A stretch of 37,959 nt of DNA from an uncultured Clostridia bacterium (GCA_945873295.1 CAMCCS010000006.1:1-37959), one strand, 5' to 3'; positions 27,254 through 34,842 are shown, counted from the first letter of the stretch. Notes: generated from the sequence alone by a model not told the origin. Program-made: numbers and translations.

Positions 27254-27415
27254 GGCAACAACGCACAATTCGGCAAGAGCCAGTGGCGAGGGATTTTCCC
27301 TCAGCCGAAAGTTTGGAAAACAGAGGAATACTTGGTGTATTTCCTGTTTTCCAAACTGCGCGGATGGGGGAAAAGACCCGCCATCCGGCCGCAGACGCAA
27401 TTGTGCGGTGTTGCC
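27254..27415 (+). mobile_element. MITE-like palindromic element, copy 2
   Basis: A 162-bp element, the same length as copy 1, flanked by TTA/TTA (27251-27253, 27416-27418). The ends are GGCAACAACGCACAATT at the left and GGCAACACCGCACAATT read inward from the right. The centre has AGTTTGGAAAAC / GTTTTCCAAACT around GGAATAC ... GTATTTCC. It lies between the promoter at 27185 and the abrB-like start at 27435, so it is transcribed as part of that leader and should fold into a long hairpin. Confidence 0.85.
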
Positions 27416-27434
27416 TTAAGAAAGAAGGGATGCT

Positions 27435-27674
27435 ATGCCCGGAGGCAAGCATGTTCTGGGAAAAGGGAATGTACAGCGTGTCTTTGGCACCGCAAAGGTC
27501 GGTGACCGGGGGCAGATCGTCATTCCAAAGGAGGCCCGGGAAATGTTCGGAATTCAGCCGGGAGATACCCTGCTGATCCTGGGAGAGGCGGATACGGGCC
27601 TGATCGTATCCCGGCCGGAGGAACTTACCACTCTAGCGGACAAGATGCTGAATAATCTGAGGAAAGAGAAGTAA
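27435..27674 (+). CDS. AbrB/SpoVT-family transcriptional regulator
   Basis: A 79-residue swapped-hairpin DNA-binding protein. The core TAKVGDRGQIVIPKEAREMFGIQPGDTLLILGE (19-51) is the AbrB/MazE/SpoVT fold; the C-terminus ends in a short basic helix. AGAAGGGA lies before ATG 27435. It opens a likely three-gene operon with the PLP lyase (2-bp gap) and the DMT transporter, and may autoregulate at the dyad in its promoter (inference). The element in its leader ends 19 bp before the start codon. A MazE-type antitoxin role is unlikely because no toxin gene is adjacent. Confidence 0.88.
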   Translation: MPGGKHVLGKGNVQRVFGTAKVGDRGQIVIPKEAREMFGIQPGDTLLILGEADTGLIVSRPEELTTLADKMLNNLRKEK

Positions 27675-27676
27675 TT

Positions 27677-28966
27677 ATGGAAGAACTGGAAATGCTTTAT
27701 CAGGAAATGGGCATCTCCCCTGCCGTGTACGCCCGAGGGGAAAAGGTACTGGATGCCCTGCAAACGCGCTTTGCCGCCATTGACAAGGTGGCGGAATACA
27801 ACCAGGCAAAGGTGATTAACGCCATGCAGAAAAACCGGGTCAGCGCCGCCTGCTTTGCGGCTACTACCGGCTATGGCTACGACGACCTGGGACGGGACAA
27901 TCTGGAACGGGTTTACGCAGATGTATTTCACACGGAAGCTGCCCTGGTGCGACCCCAGATCACCTGCGGCACCCATGCCCTGACCGTTGCCCTCAGCGCC
28001 AATCTGCTGCCGGGAGACGAGCTGCTCTCCCCTGTGGGGATGCCCTACGACACCCTTCAGGAGGTGATCGGTATCCGGGAAAGCCCTTGCTCCCTGGCGG
28101 AGTACGGCGTCACCTACCGGCAGGTGGATCTCCTGCCCGACGGCAGCTTTGACTACCCCGCCATCCGGGAAGCCATCAACGAAAAGACGAAGCTCATTAC
28201 CATCCAGCGCTCCAAGGGCTACGCCACCCGTCCCACCTTCTCCGTGAAGCAGATCGGAGAGCTGATCGCGTTCTGCAAGGGCGTAAAGCCGGATGTGCTG
28301 GTGATGGTGGACAACTGCTACGGTGAGTTTGTGGAAACCATAGAGCCCTCGGATGTGGGCGCGGATATGACCGTGGGAAGTCTCATCAAAAACCCGGGCG
28401 GCGGTCTTGCTCCCATCGGCGGCTATATCTGCGGTACCGCTCAGTGCATCAGCCGCTGTGCTTATCGTCTCTCCGCCCCCGGACTGGGCCAGGAGGTGGG
28501 CGCAAATCTCGGCCTGATGCCCGCCCTGTACCAGGGCTTCTTTATGGCACCGACCGTGGTAGCGGGCGCTGAAAAGGGTGCCATTTTTGCCGCCAATCTG
28601 TATGAGCCCCTGGGCTTCCGGTGCGTTCCCAATGCCACGGAAAGCCGCCACGACATCATTCAGGCCGTGGAGCTGGGCAGCGAAGCGGGCATGATCGCTT
28701 TCTGCAAGGGCATCCAGGCCGCCGCTCCCGTGGACGCCCACGCCACGCCCATGCCCTGGGATATGCCCGGCTACAATGACAAGGTCATTATGGCCGCCGG
28801 CGCTTTCGTGCAGGGCAGTTCCATCGAGCTGTCTGCCGACGGCCCCATTCGTCCGCCCTACGCCGTCTATTTCCAGGGCGGCCTGACCTGGTTCCACGCA
28901 AAGCTGGGCATTCTCATGAGCCTGCAGAAAATGGTGGAAGCCGGTTTGGCTGTGCTTGGTGAATAA
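27677..28966 (+). CDS. Methionine gamma-lyase family protein (YnbB-like, 'aluminum resistance')
   Basis: A 429-residue PLP-dependent enzyme of the Met_gamma_lyase/YnbB family, annotated in places as cystathionine beta-lyase-like or aluminum resistance protein; the true substrate is not established. Key features are FHTEAALVRPQITCGTHALTVAL, VMVDNCYGEFVE, and the Schiff-base lysine K238 in TVGSLIKNPGGGLAPIGGY. It directly follows the abrB-like gene (2-bp gap) and is 40 bp before a DMT transporter, suggesting a regulated sulfur-amino-acid or related unit. Confidence 0.9.
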   Translation: MEELEMLYQEMGISPAVYARGEKVLDALQTRFAAIDKVAEYNQAKVINAMQKNRVSAACFAATTGYGYDDLGRDNLERVYADVFHTEAALVRPQITCGTHALTVALSANLLPGDELLSPVGMPYDTLQEVIGIRESPCSLAEYGVTYRQVDLLPDGSFDYPAIREAINEKTKLITIQRSKGYATRPTFSVKQIGELIAFCKGVKPDVLVMVDNCYGEFVETIEPSDVGADMTVGSLIKNPGGGLAPIGGYICGTAQCISRCAYRLSAPGLGQEVGANLGLMPALYQGFFMAPTVVAGAEKGAIFAANLYEPLGFRCVPNATESRHDIIQAVELGSEAGMIAFCKGIQAAAPVDAHATPMPWDMPGYNDKVIMAAGAFVQGSSIELSADGPIRPPYAVYFQGGLTWFHAKLGILMSLQKMVEAGLAVLGE

Positions 28967-29006
28967 ATAATCTATATCGCAAAAGGAAAAGAGAGGTTTT
29001 TGTTTC

Positions 29007-29915
29007 ATGAGTTGGTTCTGGTTTTCCATTATCGCCCTGCTGTGCTGGTCCGGTTCGGACTTTTTCTCCAAGATCGGCTGCCGGGATTCCTTCGACAAGT
29101 ACAGCCAGTTCAAAATGGTCACCGCCGTCGGCGTGGTCATGGGCCTGCACGCCGCCTTTGAAATCTTTGTCAGCGGCGTAGAGATCTCCTGGGAAGTGAT
29201 CTGGACCTATCTTCCCGTATCCCTGCTTTACATCGGTTCCATGACCCTGGGCTATGTGGGTCTTCGCTACATCGAGCTTTCCATTTCCTCCCCCATCTGC
29301 AATGCTTCCGGCGCTCTCGTGGCGATTATTGCCATCGTCTCCGGTACCGCCGAAGAAATGGCTCCCATCCAGTATGTGGCAGTGTTCCTGGCCTGCGCCG
29401 GTGTCATCGGCCTGGGCTTTGTGGAATCCAACGAGGACGAGCAGCTCCGTGCCGCCCGGCAGGAGGCTTCCAATTACAAATACGCCAAGTCCTGGCTGGC
29501 TCTGGCACTGCCCATTGCCTACTGCCTGCTGGACGCCGCCGGAACCTTTGCCGATGACCTTGTGCTGGAAACCCTGAATGAGGACTCCGCCAACGTCGCC
29601 TATGAGCTGACCTTCCTGGTTGCCGGTATTGCCGCCTTTATCTACACCGTAGTGATCAAGAAGCAGAAGCTCCTGCCCAAGCTGGAAGCCCCCAAGTATA
29701 TCGGCGCCTGCTTTGAGACTGCCGGACAGCTTGCCTACATCTACGCCCTGGCCAGCGGCGAGGCCACTCTGGCAGCGCCCATCATTGCCTCCTACTGCAT
29801 GGTCTCCGTGCTGTGGAGCCGCCTGTTCCTGAAAGAGAAGCTGAGCTGGAAGCACTACGCCTGCATTGCGGTTACCTTTGCCGGTATTGTGATTATGGGT
29901 GTGTTCGATATGTAA
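29007..29915 (+). CDS. EamA/DMT superfamily transporter
   Basis: A 302-residue, roughly ten-helix permease of the drug/metabolite transporter superfamily, with two EamA repeats: N-terminal MSWFWFSIIALLCWSGSDFFSKIG ... LGYVGLRYIELSISSPICNASGALVAIIAI, and C-terminal ETAGQLAYIYALASGEATLAAPIIASYCMVSVLWSRLFLKEKLSWKHY. GAGAGG precedes the ATG. It lies last in the abrB-like operon before a strong terminator. It may move a substrate or product of the adjacent PLP lyase (inference). Confidence 0.88.
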   Translation: MSWFWFSIIALLCWSGSDFFSKIGCRDSFDKYSQFKMVTAVGVVMGLHAAFEIFVSGVEISWEVIWTYLPVSLLYIGSMTLGYVGLRYIELSISSPICNASGALVAIIAIVSGTAEEMAPIQYVAVFLACAGVIGLGFVESNEDEQLRAARQEASNYKYAKSWLALALPIAYCLLDAAGTFADDLVLETLNEDSANVAYELTFLVAGIAAFIYTVVIKKQKLLPKLEAPKYIGACFETAGQLAYIYALASGEATLAAPIIASYCMVSVLWSRLFLKEKLSWKHYACIAVTFAGIVIMGVFDM

Positions 29916-29920
29916 AATTG

Positions 29921-29980
29921 AAAACTGCCATTGCGGGCCGTATGACATCCGTCAAAGGTCCGCAGTGGCAGTTTTTTATT
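29921..29980 (+). terminator. Terminator of the abrB-like operon
   Basis: AAAACTGCCATTGCGGGCC (29921-29939) pairs with GGTCCGCAGTGGCAGTTTT (29957-29975) with a few mismatches, followed by TTATT. Confidence 0.88.
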
Positions 29981-30077
29981 GTAAGGTAAAGCCGCTGGCT
30001 GAATAATCCCAAAAGTTCGCCGAAGAAAAGCCAGTTTTCTCCGGCTGTGGTTGGTGTGTGCGTTTTTTGTAAAAAAG

Positions 30078-30086
30078 TTATCCACA
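30078..30086 (+). other. Isolated consensus DnaA box
   Basis: TTATCCACA, an exact match to the DnaA box consensus, in the gene-poor stretch 29976-30369. A single site may be chance. Confidence 0.4.
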
Positions 30087-30097
30087 GCTTCGATATT

Positions 30098-30139
30098 CGA
30101 AAAAAGCAGACCCTTTCTGTTTCCAGAGAGGATCTGCTT
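30098..30139 (-). terminator. Orphan terminator-like hairpin, minus strand
   Basis: The arms 30104-30119 (AAGCAGACCCTTTCTG) and 30124-30139 (CAGAGAGGATCTGCTT) pair over 14 of 16 positions with a 4-nt loop; the minus strand then reads TTTTTTC. No annotated gene ends here. It could back up the tRNA-Ser terminator or end a small RNA starting in 30140-30327, where I see no clear promoter or ORF. Confidence 0.5.
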
Positions 30140-30319
30140 GTTTTCTGAGGGGTTATTTAACAGCCCCATTCTTTTACTCTTCTATGGAAAGTGTTCTGCC
30201 GTTGTGTAAAACCTTCAAAAAGTTAGAATTGTCTAAGCACAACTACGCACGATTTTCAAAAGACGACGGAAAAAACATGATGCACGATTCCGGAAAAACC
30301 AGAAAATTGCACAAATAGC

Positions 30320-30360
30320 AAAAAAGTTCCTGATTTTCCGTTTTTATGGGAAAATCAGGA
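30320..30360 (-). terminator. tRNA-Ser terminator
   Basis: A perfect 12-bp stem TCCTGATTTTCC / GGAAAATCAGGA (30328-30339, 30349-30360) followed on the minus strand by ACTTTTTTG, 10 nt beyond the tRNA CCA end. Confidence 0.88.
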
Positions 30361-30369
30361 GCTTTTTAA

Positions 30370-30461
30370 TGGCGGAGAAGGAGGGATTTGAACCCTCGAT
30401 ACCCTTTTGGGGTATACACGATTTCCAATCGTGCGCGCTCGGCCAGCTACGCGACTTCTCC
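30370..30461 (-). tRNA. tRNA-Ser (anticodon GGA)
   Basis: A 92-nt class II tRNA including encoded CCA. The acceptor GGAGAAG pairs with CTTCTCC, the anticodon stem CACGA/TCGTG encloses loop TTGGAAA (GGA at 30426-30424), the long variable arm is TACCC...GGGTA, and the T-arm has GTTCAAATC. Confidence 0.96.
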
Positions 30462-30489
30462 ATGCGCAGGCTTTCCAGCCGACTTGCAT

Positions 30490-30518
30490 ATGATACATCA
30501 TCCGATTGGATTTGTCAA
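30490..30518 (-). promoter_or_regulatory. Promoter of tRNA-Ser
   Basis: Minus-strand TTGACA (30518-30513), 17-bp spacer, TATCAT (30495-30490), about 30 bp upstream of the tRNA. Confidence 0.88.
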
Positions 30519-30556
30519 GTGTATTTTTCCTTTTTCGGGAAAAACATGCTTTTTTG

Positions 30557-31060
30557 TTATTTCCCTTTTTCCCAGCACAGCGTTCTCCGCCGGGTGCTGA
30601 CGCTGCCGTCCAGGCACCGGGCGGATTCCTGGATAGCCTGGAACCCGCAGGCCTCATGCAGGCGCAAAGAGGCTGTATTGTCCCTGCTTACATGGGAATA
30701 GATCCGTGTCCCTGCCGGGCAGTGTCTCTGCACCGCCCGGATCAGGCAGGCGGCATAGCCTTTCCGCCGCTGCCCCGGTTTGGTCTCCAATCCCTCCAGA
30801 AGCTGACCATCCAGGAAAGGCCACAGCCGCAGCGCGCTGACATATTCTCCATTCTCCGTCCAGATAAAATACCGGGCATCTGGCTTCGAAAAGAACTCCT
30901 CCTGTAAATACTGGTAAAACCGTTCCTCCGCCAGGGCAAGCTGCCGCTCAGGAGTCTCCATGGGAAAGAATTCTTCGCCGTTCCACCCATTGGATTCCCG
31001 GTAAACCTCCATCAGACTGCCAAAGGAAAGGGTATGCAGTCTGTCTGCAATCAGAAGCAT
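30557..31060 (-). CDS. GNAT family N-acetyltransferase
   Basis: A 167-residue GCN5-related acetyltransferase using acetyl-CoA; the acceptor is unknown. The acetyl-CoA loop is in LETKPGQRRKGYAACLIRAVQ (Q/R-x2-G-x-A type), followed by the structural HVSRDNTASLRLHEACGFQAI. AAGGAGG lies before ATG 31060. It begins 11 bp after the second ABC exporter gene, so it is very probably co-transcribed with the exporter pair and could modify a drug or metabolite handled by it (inference). Confidence 0.87.
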   Translation of the reverse strand: MLLIADRLHTLSFGSLMEVYRESNGWNGEEFFPMETPERQLALAEERFYQYLQEEFFSKPDARYFIWTENGEYVSALRLWPFLDGQLLEGLETKPGQRRKGYAACLIRAVQRHCPAGTRIYSHVSRDNTASLRLHEACGFQAIQESARCLDGSVSTRRRTLCWEKGK

Positions 31061-31071
31061 TGTTCTCCTCC

Positions 31072-32817
31072 TTATACCGCGTACTGGCTGGTATACAATT
31101 TATAATAGAAGCCCTGCTTATCCAGCAGCTCCCGGTGGGTCCCCTGCTCCACGATCCTGCCGTGATCCAGCACCAGAATGGCATCCGCGTCCACAATGGT
31201 GCTCAGCCGGTGGGCAATGATGAAGCAGGTTCTTCCCTCCATCAGGGTATCCATGGCTTTCTGAATGAGAATCTCTGTGCGGGTATCTACGTTGGATGTC
31301 GCCTCGTCCAGAATGAGCAGAGGCCGGTCCACCAGCAGTGCCCGGGCAATAGTCAGAAGCTGCCGCTGGCCTCCGGAAAGGTTTACCGTGTCCTCCCCGA
31401 TAACCGTATCATAGCCCTTGGGCATGGTGCGGATGAAACGGTCGCACCGGGCCTTGCGGCACACGGCTTCAATCTGCTCCCGGGTAGCATCCGGCACACC
31501 GTAGGCAACGTTTTCCGCAATGGTTCCCCGGAAAAGCCAGGTATCCTGCAGCACCATACCGAACTGTTCCCGCACATTTTTCCGGGAAACGGCGTTCATA
31601 TCCTGCCCATCCAGCAGAACCGCTCCGGCATTCAGATCGTAAAAACGCATCAAAAGATTGACTATGGTGGTCTTCCCTGCCCCCGTGGGACCCACAATGG
31701 CGATTTTCTGACCGGGCATAACGTTTAGATTCAGATCCCGGATCAGCGGTTCCTCCGGCTTATAGGAAAAGTCCACATGGCGGAATTCCACTTCTCCCTG
31801 GGCCTTATGGGGTAAGCTCCCCGCGCCGGGGGCTTCTTCCGGAATATCCAGAAGCTGGAATACCCGGGCCGCGCAGGCCTTAATCTGAGAAAGGTTTGCA
31901 AGGCCGTTGGCGATTTGTTCCAGCGGAGAGGCAAACTGCCTGGCATAGAGCACAATGGTCACAACCGTGCCCACACTGAGGCCACGGCGAACCATCAGCC
32001 AGCCGCCCACCAGATTGATGAGAATGTAGGCCACGGAATTGGAAAAGGCGATAAGCGGCTGAACAATGCCTCCTGTAAAGTTGGACTTTGCCGTGGAATC
32101 CCGGAGCTTCCGGTTCAATTCTTCATGGTGCTCCTGGGTAAATTCTTCCAGATTGTAGGCCTTTGTGGTGGGGAAATTGGTAAAGCTTTCCTCCACCAGC
32201 TCCGCAAGCTCCCCCTCCTGGGCAAAGCGCGTATCATAGTACTTTCCGCAGGCAGCAGCCATCCGGGAGGACAGCCACAGGGAAACCGGCGCTGCAAGGA
32301 CCACAAAGCAGGCAAGCAGCGGGCTTTCCAGGAACATGGCCGCGGCGATCAGCAAAAGCTGGAAAAACCCCTTCACCAGCACGTCAAAGATCTGGTGCAG
32401 GTACCCGCCCATATTACCCACATCGTCACCCAGCCGGTTGAGAATATCTCCCACCGGGGTCTGATCCACATACTTCACAGGAAGCCGCTGGAGCTTGTCC
32501 GAAATCTTGATCCGCAGGTCGCAGGTGAAGTGCCGGCTGACAGTGCGGTTCATAAGCTGGGAATTGAGAAAGGAAAACAAACCGTAAGCAGCATAAACCA
32601 GCAGCAGCCACATTAGTCCCTCCACCAGCGCTGGGCGAATGGAGCCGGTCCGGTCAGACAAGCCGTAATCATATAGCACCTGCACAAGCTTTCCCAGCAA
32701 CTCCGGTGCGATCACCGCGGCAACGACGGAAAGGACATCCAGGAGCATCCCCAGGCAGAGCCAGGGCGCAATGGGCTTTGTCTCCCGGACGATCCGGCGG
32801 ACGGTATCATCGATCAT
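31072..32817 (-). CDS. ABC exporter half-transporter, consensus ATPase site subunit
   Basis: A 581-residue fused membrane/ATPase half-exporter. Six helices are followed by an NBD with Walker A IVGPTGAGKTTIVN, signature NLSGGQRQLLTIARALL, Walker B LLILDEATSNVD (catalytic Glu present) and the switch His in FIIAHRLSTI. The start at 32817 (MIDDTVRRIV) lies 1 nt beyond the partner gene stop and has only a weak ribosome site, indicating coupling. Together with the upstream gene it should form a heterodimer of the BmrCD/TM287-288 type; the exported substrate is unknown. Confidence 0.9.
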   Translation of the reverse strand: MIDDTVRRIVRETKPIAPWLCLGMLLDVLSVVAAVIAPELLGKLVQVLYDYGLSDRTGSIRPALVEGLMWLLLVYAAYGLFSFLNSQLMNRTVSRHFTCDLRIKISDKLQRLPVKYVDQTPVGDILNRLGDDVGNMGGYLHQIFDVLVKGFFQLLLIAAAMFLESPLLACFVVLAAPVSLWLSSRMAAACGKYYDTRFAQEGELAELVEESFTNFPTTKAYNLEEFTQEHHEELNRKLRDSTAKSNFTGGIVQPLIAFSNSVAYILINLVGGWLMVRRGLSVGTVVTIVLYARQFASPLEQIANGLANLSQIKACAARVFQLLDIPEEAPGAGSLPHKAQGEVEFRHVDFSYKPEEPLIRDLNLNVMPGQKIAIVGPTGAGKTTIVNLLMRFYDLNAGAVLLDGQDMNAVSRKNVREQFGMVLQDTWLFRGTIAENVAYGVPDATREQIEAVCRKARCDRFIRTMPKGYDTVIGEDTVNLSGGQRQLLTIARALLVDRPLLILDEATSNVDTRTEILIQKAMDTLMEGRTCFIIAHRLSTIVDADAILVLDHGRIVEQGTHRELLDKQGFYYKLYTSQYAV

Positions 32818-32818
32818 T

Positions 32819-34555
32819 TTACGCTTCTTCTGCGCCAAGGCTGCCACCTCCTGTCTGTGACGCGAATATATCCCGATAAACCTGGCAGCGGTCCAGAAGC
32901 TCCGCATGGGTGCCCATATCCACCAGCTCGCCGCCGTCCATAACCAGCACCCGGTCACAGTGCATGGCAGAGGTCACCCGCTGGGTAATGATGATCTGGG
33001 TCTTCCCTGCCAGACGCCGGTTCAGGGCGGAGCGAAGGGCCTGCTCCGTCAGAAAGTCCAGCGCGGAAAAGCTGTCATCAAAAATGTAGACCGGCGCTTC
33101 CTTCAGAATGGCCCGGGCGATGCTCAGCCGCTGCTTCTGCCCGCCGGATAGGTTCTTTCCTGACTGGCGGATTACATGATCCAGCCCCTCAGGAAAGCGC
33201 CTCACAAATTCCATGGCTTGGGCCGTCTCCAGAGCCTCCAGAATCTGACTGTCGCCTGCATCCAGGCGGCCCATACGGATGTTCTCCCGGAGTGTGCCGG
33301 AGTATACCGCCCCGTTTTGCAGGGCGCAGCTGATATTGTCCCGCAGGTCCCTGCGGCTCAGCTTTTCCGTAGGGATCCCATCCAGGCGCACCGCGCCGTC
33401 GGTTGGCATCCGAAAGCCCAGAAGCAGACTGACCAACGTGCTTTTTCCTGCGCCTGTCCCGCCAATCACCGCCACGGTTTCTCCGGTGGCAACGGAAAAG
33501 CTGATATTCCGCAGGGCCGGTTCTTCGGCGCCGGAATACCGGAAAGAAACATGGTCAAAGGTAATCCTGCCGGAAAGCTTCTGCCCTTTGGGCGGCTCCG
33601 GGTCGTCCATTCCCCGGCTGTGAAGCACCTGTCCGATCCGGTCCGCGGCAACCCGGACATGGGGAAACATGACAATGGCAAAGGAGCCCATAATGACACT
33701 GTTCGCTACCAGAGCGGTATACTGGACAATGGCAAATATGTCGCCGCCAGTGAGCCCTGACTTCCGTTCCAGCTCCCAGCCGCCCAGGTACACGATGAGC
33801 ACGGCGGCTGCGTTGAGAAGAAAGGTCGTAATGGGGACCACCGCGTCCATGGTCACATTGCTTTTCACAATCATATCCGACATGGTACCGATGGTGTCAG
33901 CCATTTTCCGGTGTTCAGCGCTCTCGGCGTTGAACGCCCGAATGACCCGAATGCCCCGGATGCGCTGCCTGGTCAGCTCATTGACCTTGTCAAAATATTC
34001 GTCGGTCTTGTCCCACAGGGGACGGATCTTTTTTCCAAGAATGAGCACCATGGCAAGGATCACCGGAATGAATGCAAGCATAACGGCAGACAGCATCACG
34101 TCCTTTTGCAGAGCAAGGACCGTTCCGCCCAGGAACATAACGGGAATGGTCACCATGGGGCCGGTCATCTCCGCGGCGATCCAGGACAGGGTATCCACAT
34201 CGTGGGAGCAGCGGGTAGCGAGAGCCGCCGTACCCAGACAGCCGAATTCCTCAAAGCTCATGGCATTGACTTTCCGAAATACGGTACCCCGAAGGTCCGC
34301 GCAGAAAGAAGCAACCACATTGCAGGAAAGCCAGGAGCCCAAGAGCACGCTGCCAAGACCCAACAGCGCAACCACCAGCATGATGACGCAGCAGTGAACA
34401 ATATAGGGGTAATCTCCGCGGTAAACACCGTTATTCAAAATATCGCTCATGATGGTCGGCAGCAGCAGGTTACAGACCGTGGACACTGCCATTGCCATAG
34501 CGGCGGCAAGCAGACCCTTCCGGTAGGGCTTCAAATAACAAAAAATCTCTTTCAT
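32819..34555 (-). CDS. ABC exporter half-transporter, degenerate ATPase site subunit
   Basis: A 578-residue fused membrane/ATPase half-exporter. The NBD has Walker A VIGGTGAGKSTLVS, signature NLSGGQKQRLSIARAIL and a Walker B reading VYIFDDSFSALD, in which the usual catalytic Glu is Asp; the switch position reads IITQRVTS, with Gln in place of His. These substitutions define the non-hydrolytic site of heterodimeric exporters. GAGGT lies 8 nt before the ATG. It is the first full cistron behind a leader-peptide attenuator and is followed at once by its consensus-site partner. Confidence 0.92.
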   Translation of the reverse strand: MKEIFCYLKPYRKGLLAAAMAMAVSTVCNLLLPTIMSDILNNGVYRGDYPYIVHCCVIMLVVALLGLGSVLLGSWLSCNVVASFCADLRGTVFRKVNAMSFEEFGCLGTAALATRCSHDVDTLSWIAAEMTGPMVTIPVMFLGGTVLALQKDVMLSAVMLAFIPVILAMVLILGKKIRPLWDKTDEYFDKVNELTRQRIRGIRVIRAFNAESAEHRKMADTIGTMSDMIVKSNVTMDAVVPITTFLLNAAAVLIVYLGGWELERKSGLTGGDIFAIVQYTALVANSVIMGSFAIVMFPHVRVAADRIGQVLHSRGMDDPEPPKGQKLSGRITFDHVSFRYSGAEEPALRNISFSVATGETVAVIGGTGAGKSTLVSLLLGFRMPTDGAVRLDGIPTEKLSRRDLRDNISCALQNGAVYSGTLRENIRMGRLDAGDSQILEALETAQAMEFVRRFPEGLDHVIRQSGKNLSGGQKQRLSIARAILKEAPVYIFDDSFSALDFLTEQALRSALNRRLAGKTQIIITQRVTSAMHCDRVLVMDGGELVDMGTHAELLDRCQVYRDIFASQTGGGSLGAEEA

Positions 34556-34581
34556 TTTCTTACCTCAATCAAAAAAAGCAC

Positions 34582-34612
34582 AAAAAAACGGCCCAGGCCG
34601 AAGCCCGCGCCG
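34582..34612 (-). terminator. Attenuator terminator ahead of the ABC operon
   Basis: On the minus strand CGGC-G-CGGGC (34612-34603), loop TTCG and GCCTG-G-GCCG (34598-34589) form a GC-rich stem with one G-G mismatch, followed by seven T. It lies between the leader ORF and the ABC start, so it must be bypassed for operon expression. Confidence 0.8.
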
Positions 34613-34633
34613 CATGAAAACGCCCGGTAAGCC

Positions 34634-34699
34634 CTACCGCGCAATTCCAAAAGGAGCAAGTCCCCCGCCCATATTTCTCTTCTTATCCAAAAACAGCAT
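34634..34699 (-). CDS. 21-residue leader peptide of the ABC exporter operon
   Basis: A 21-codon ORF beginning MLFLDKKRNM and ending APFGIAR, with a near-ideal AAAGGAGGAAGTTCAC before its ATG; a longer in-frame extension to 34840 starts upstream of the promoter and is rejected. Its last codons and stop form one arm of a hairpin (CGGTA / TACCG, 34639-34635 with 34629-34625). The freed 3' side CCGGGC can alternatively pair with GCCTGG of the terminator. This is the architecture of ribosome-mediated attenuation, as known for the BmrB leader of bmrCD in Bacillus. The stall signal is not identifiable by eye. Confidence 0.75.
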   Translation of the reverse strand: MLFLDKKRNMGGGLAPFGIAR

Positions 34700-34732
34700 G
34701 TGAACTTCCTCCTTTCTTGTAATTTCCTGGTC

Positions 34733-34761
34733 ATCATAGCACTGAAAGCCCTGTTTGTCAA
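34733..34761 (-). promoter_or_regulatory. Promoter of the leader-ABC-GNAT operon
   Basis: Minus-strand TTGACA (34761-34756), 17-bp spacer, TATGAT (34738-34733); predicted start near 34726, about 27 nt before the leader ATG. Confidence 0.88.
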
Positions 34762-34780
34762 TGGCGAATGGTAAAAAAGT

Positions 34781-34842
34781 CTGTGGAAAACCCGAATGGA
34801 TATACACTGGTTTATACACAGTTTCCACAAGGTTTTCCACAG
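34781..34842. other. Cluster of DnaA-box-like sites
   Basis: Within 62 bp: TGTGGAAAA (34782-34790, reverse), TTATACACA (34812-34820, exact TTATNCACA), GTTTCCACA (34821-34829) and TTTTCCACA (34833-34841), plus a weaker ATATACACT at 34799-34807. The outer sites form a 12-bp inverted repeat CTGTGGAAAACC / GGTTTTCCACAG. It sits directly upstream of the ABC operon promoter and beside an AT-rich stretch. No dnaA or dnaN is in the window. Confidence 0.5.

Noticed and set aside
27205-27576. A 123-codon frame upstream of the abrB-like gene
   Set aside because: It reads through the palindromic element and into the abrB-like gene in another frame; ATG 27205 overlaps the -10 box and has no ribosome site.
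27435-28966. A toxin-antitoxin reading of the AbrB/MazE-like gene and its neighbour
   Set aside because: The following gene is a clear 429-residue PLP enzyme, not a MazF, PIN or RelE toxin.
34700-34840. A 68-codon version of the ABC leader peptide
   Set aside because: Its start lies upstream of the consensus promoter at 34733-34761, so it would not be on the transcript; the strong ribosome site favours the 21-codon form.
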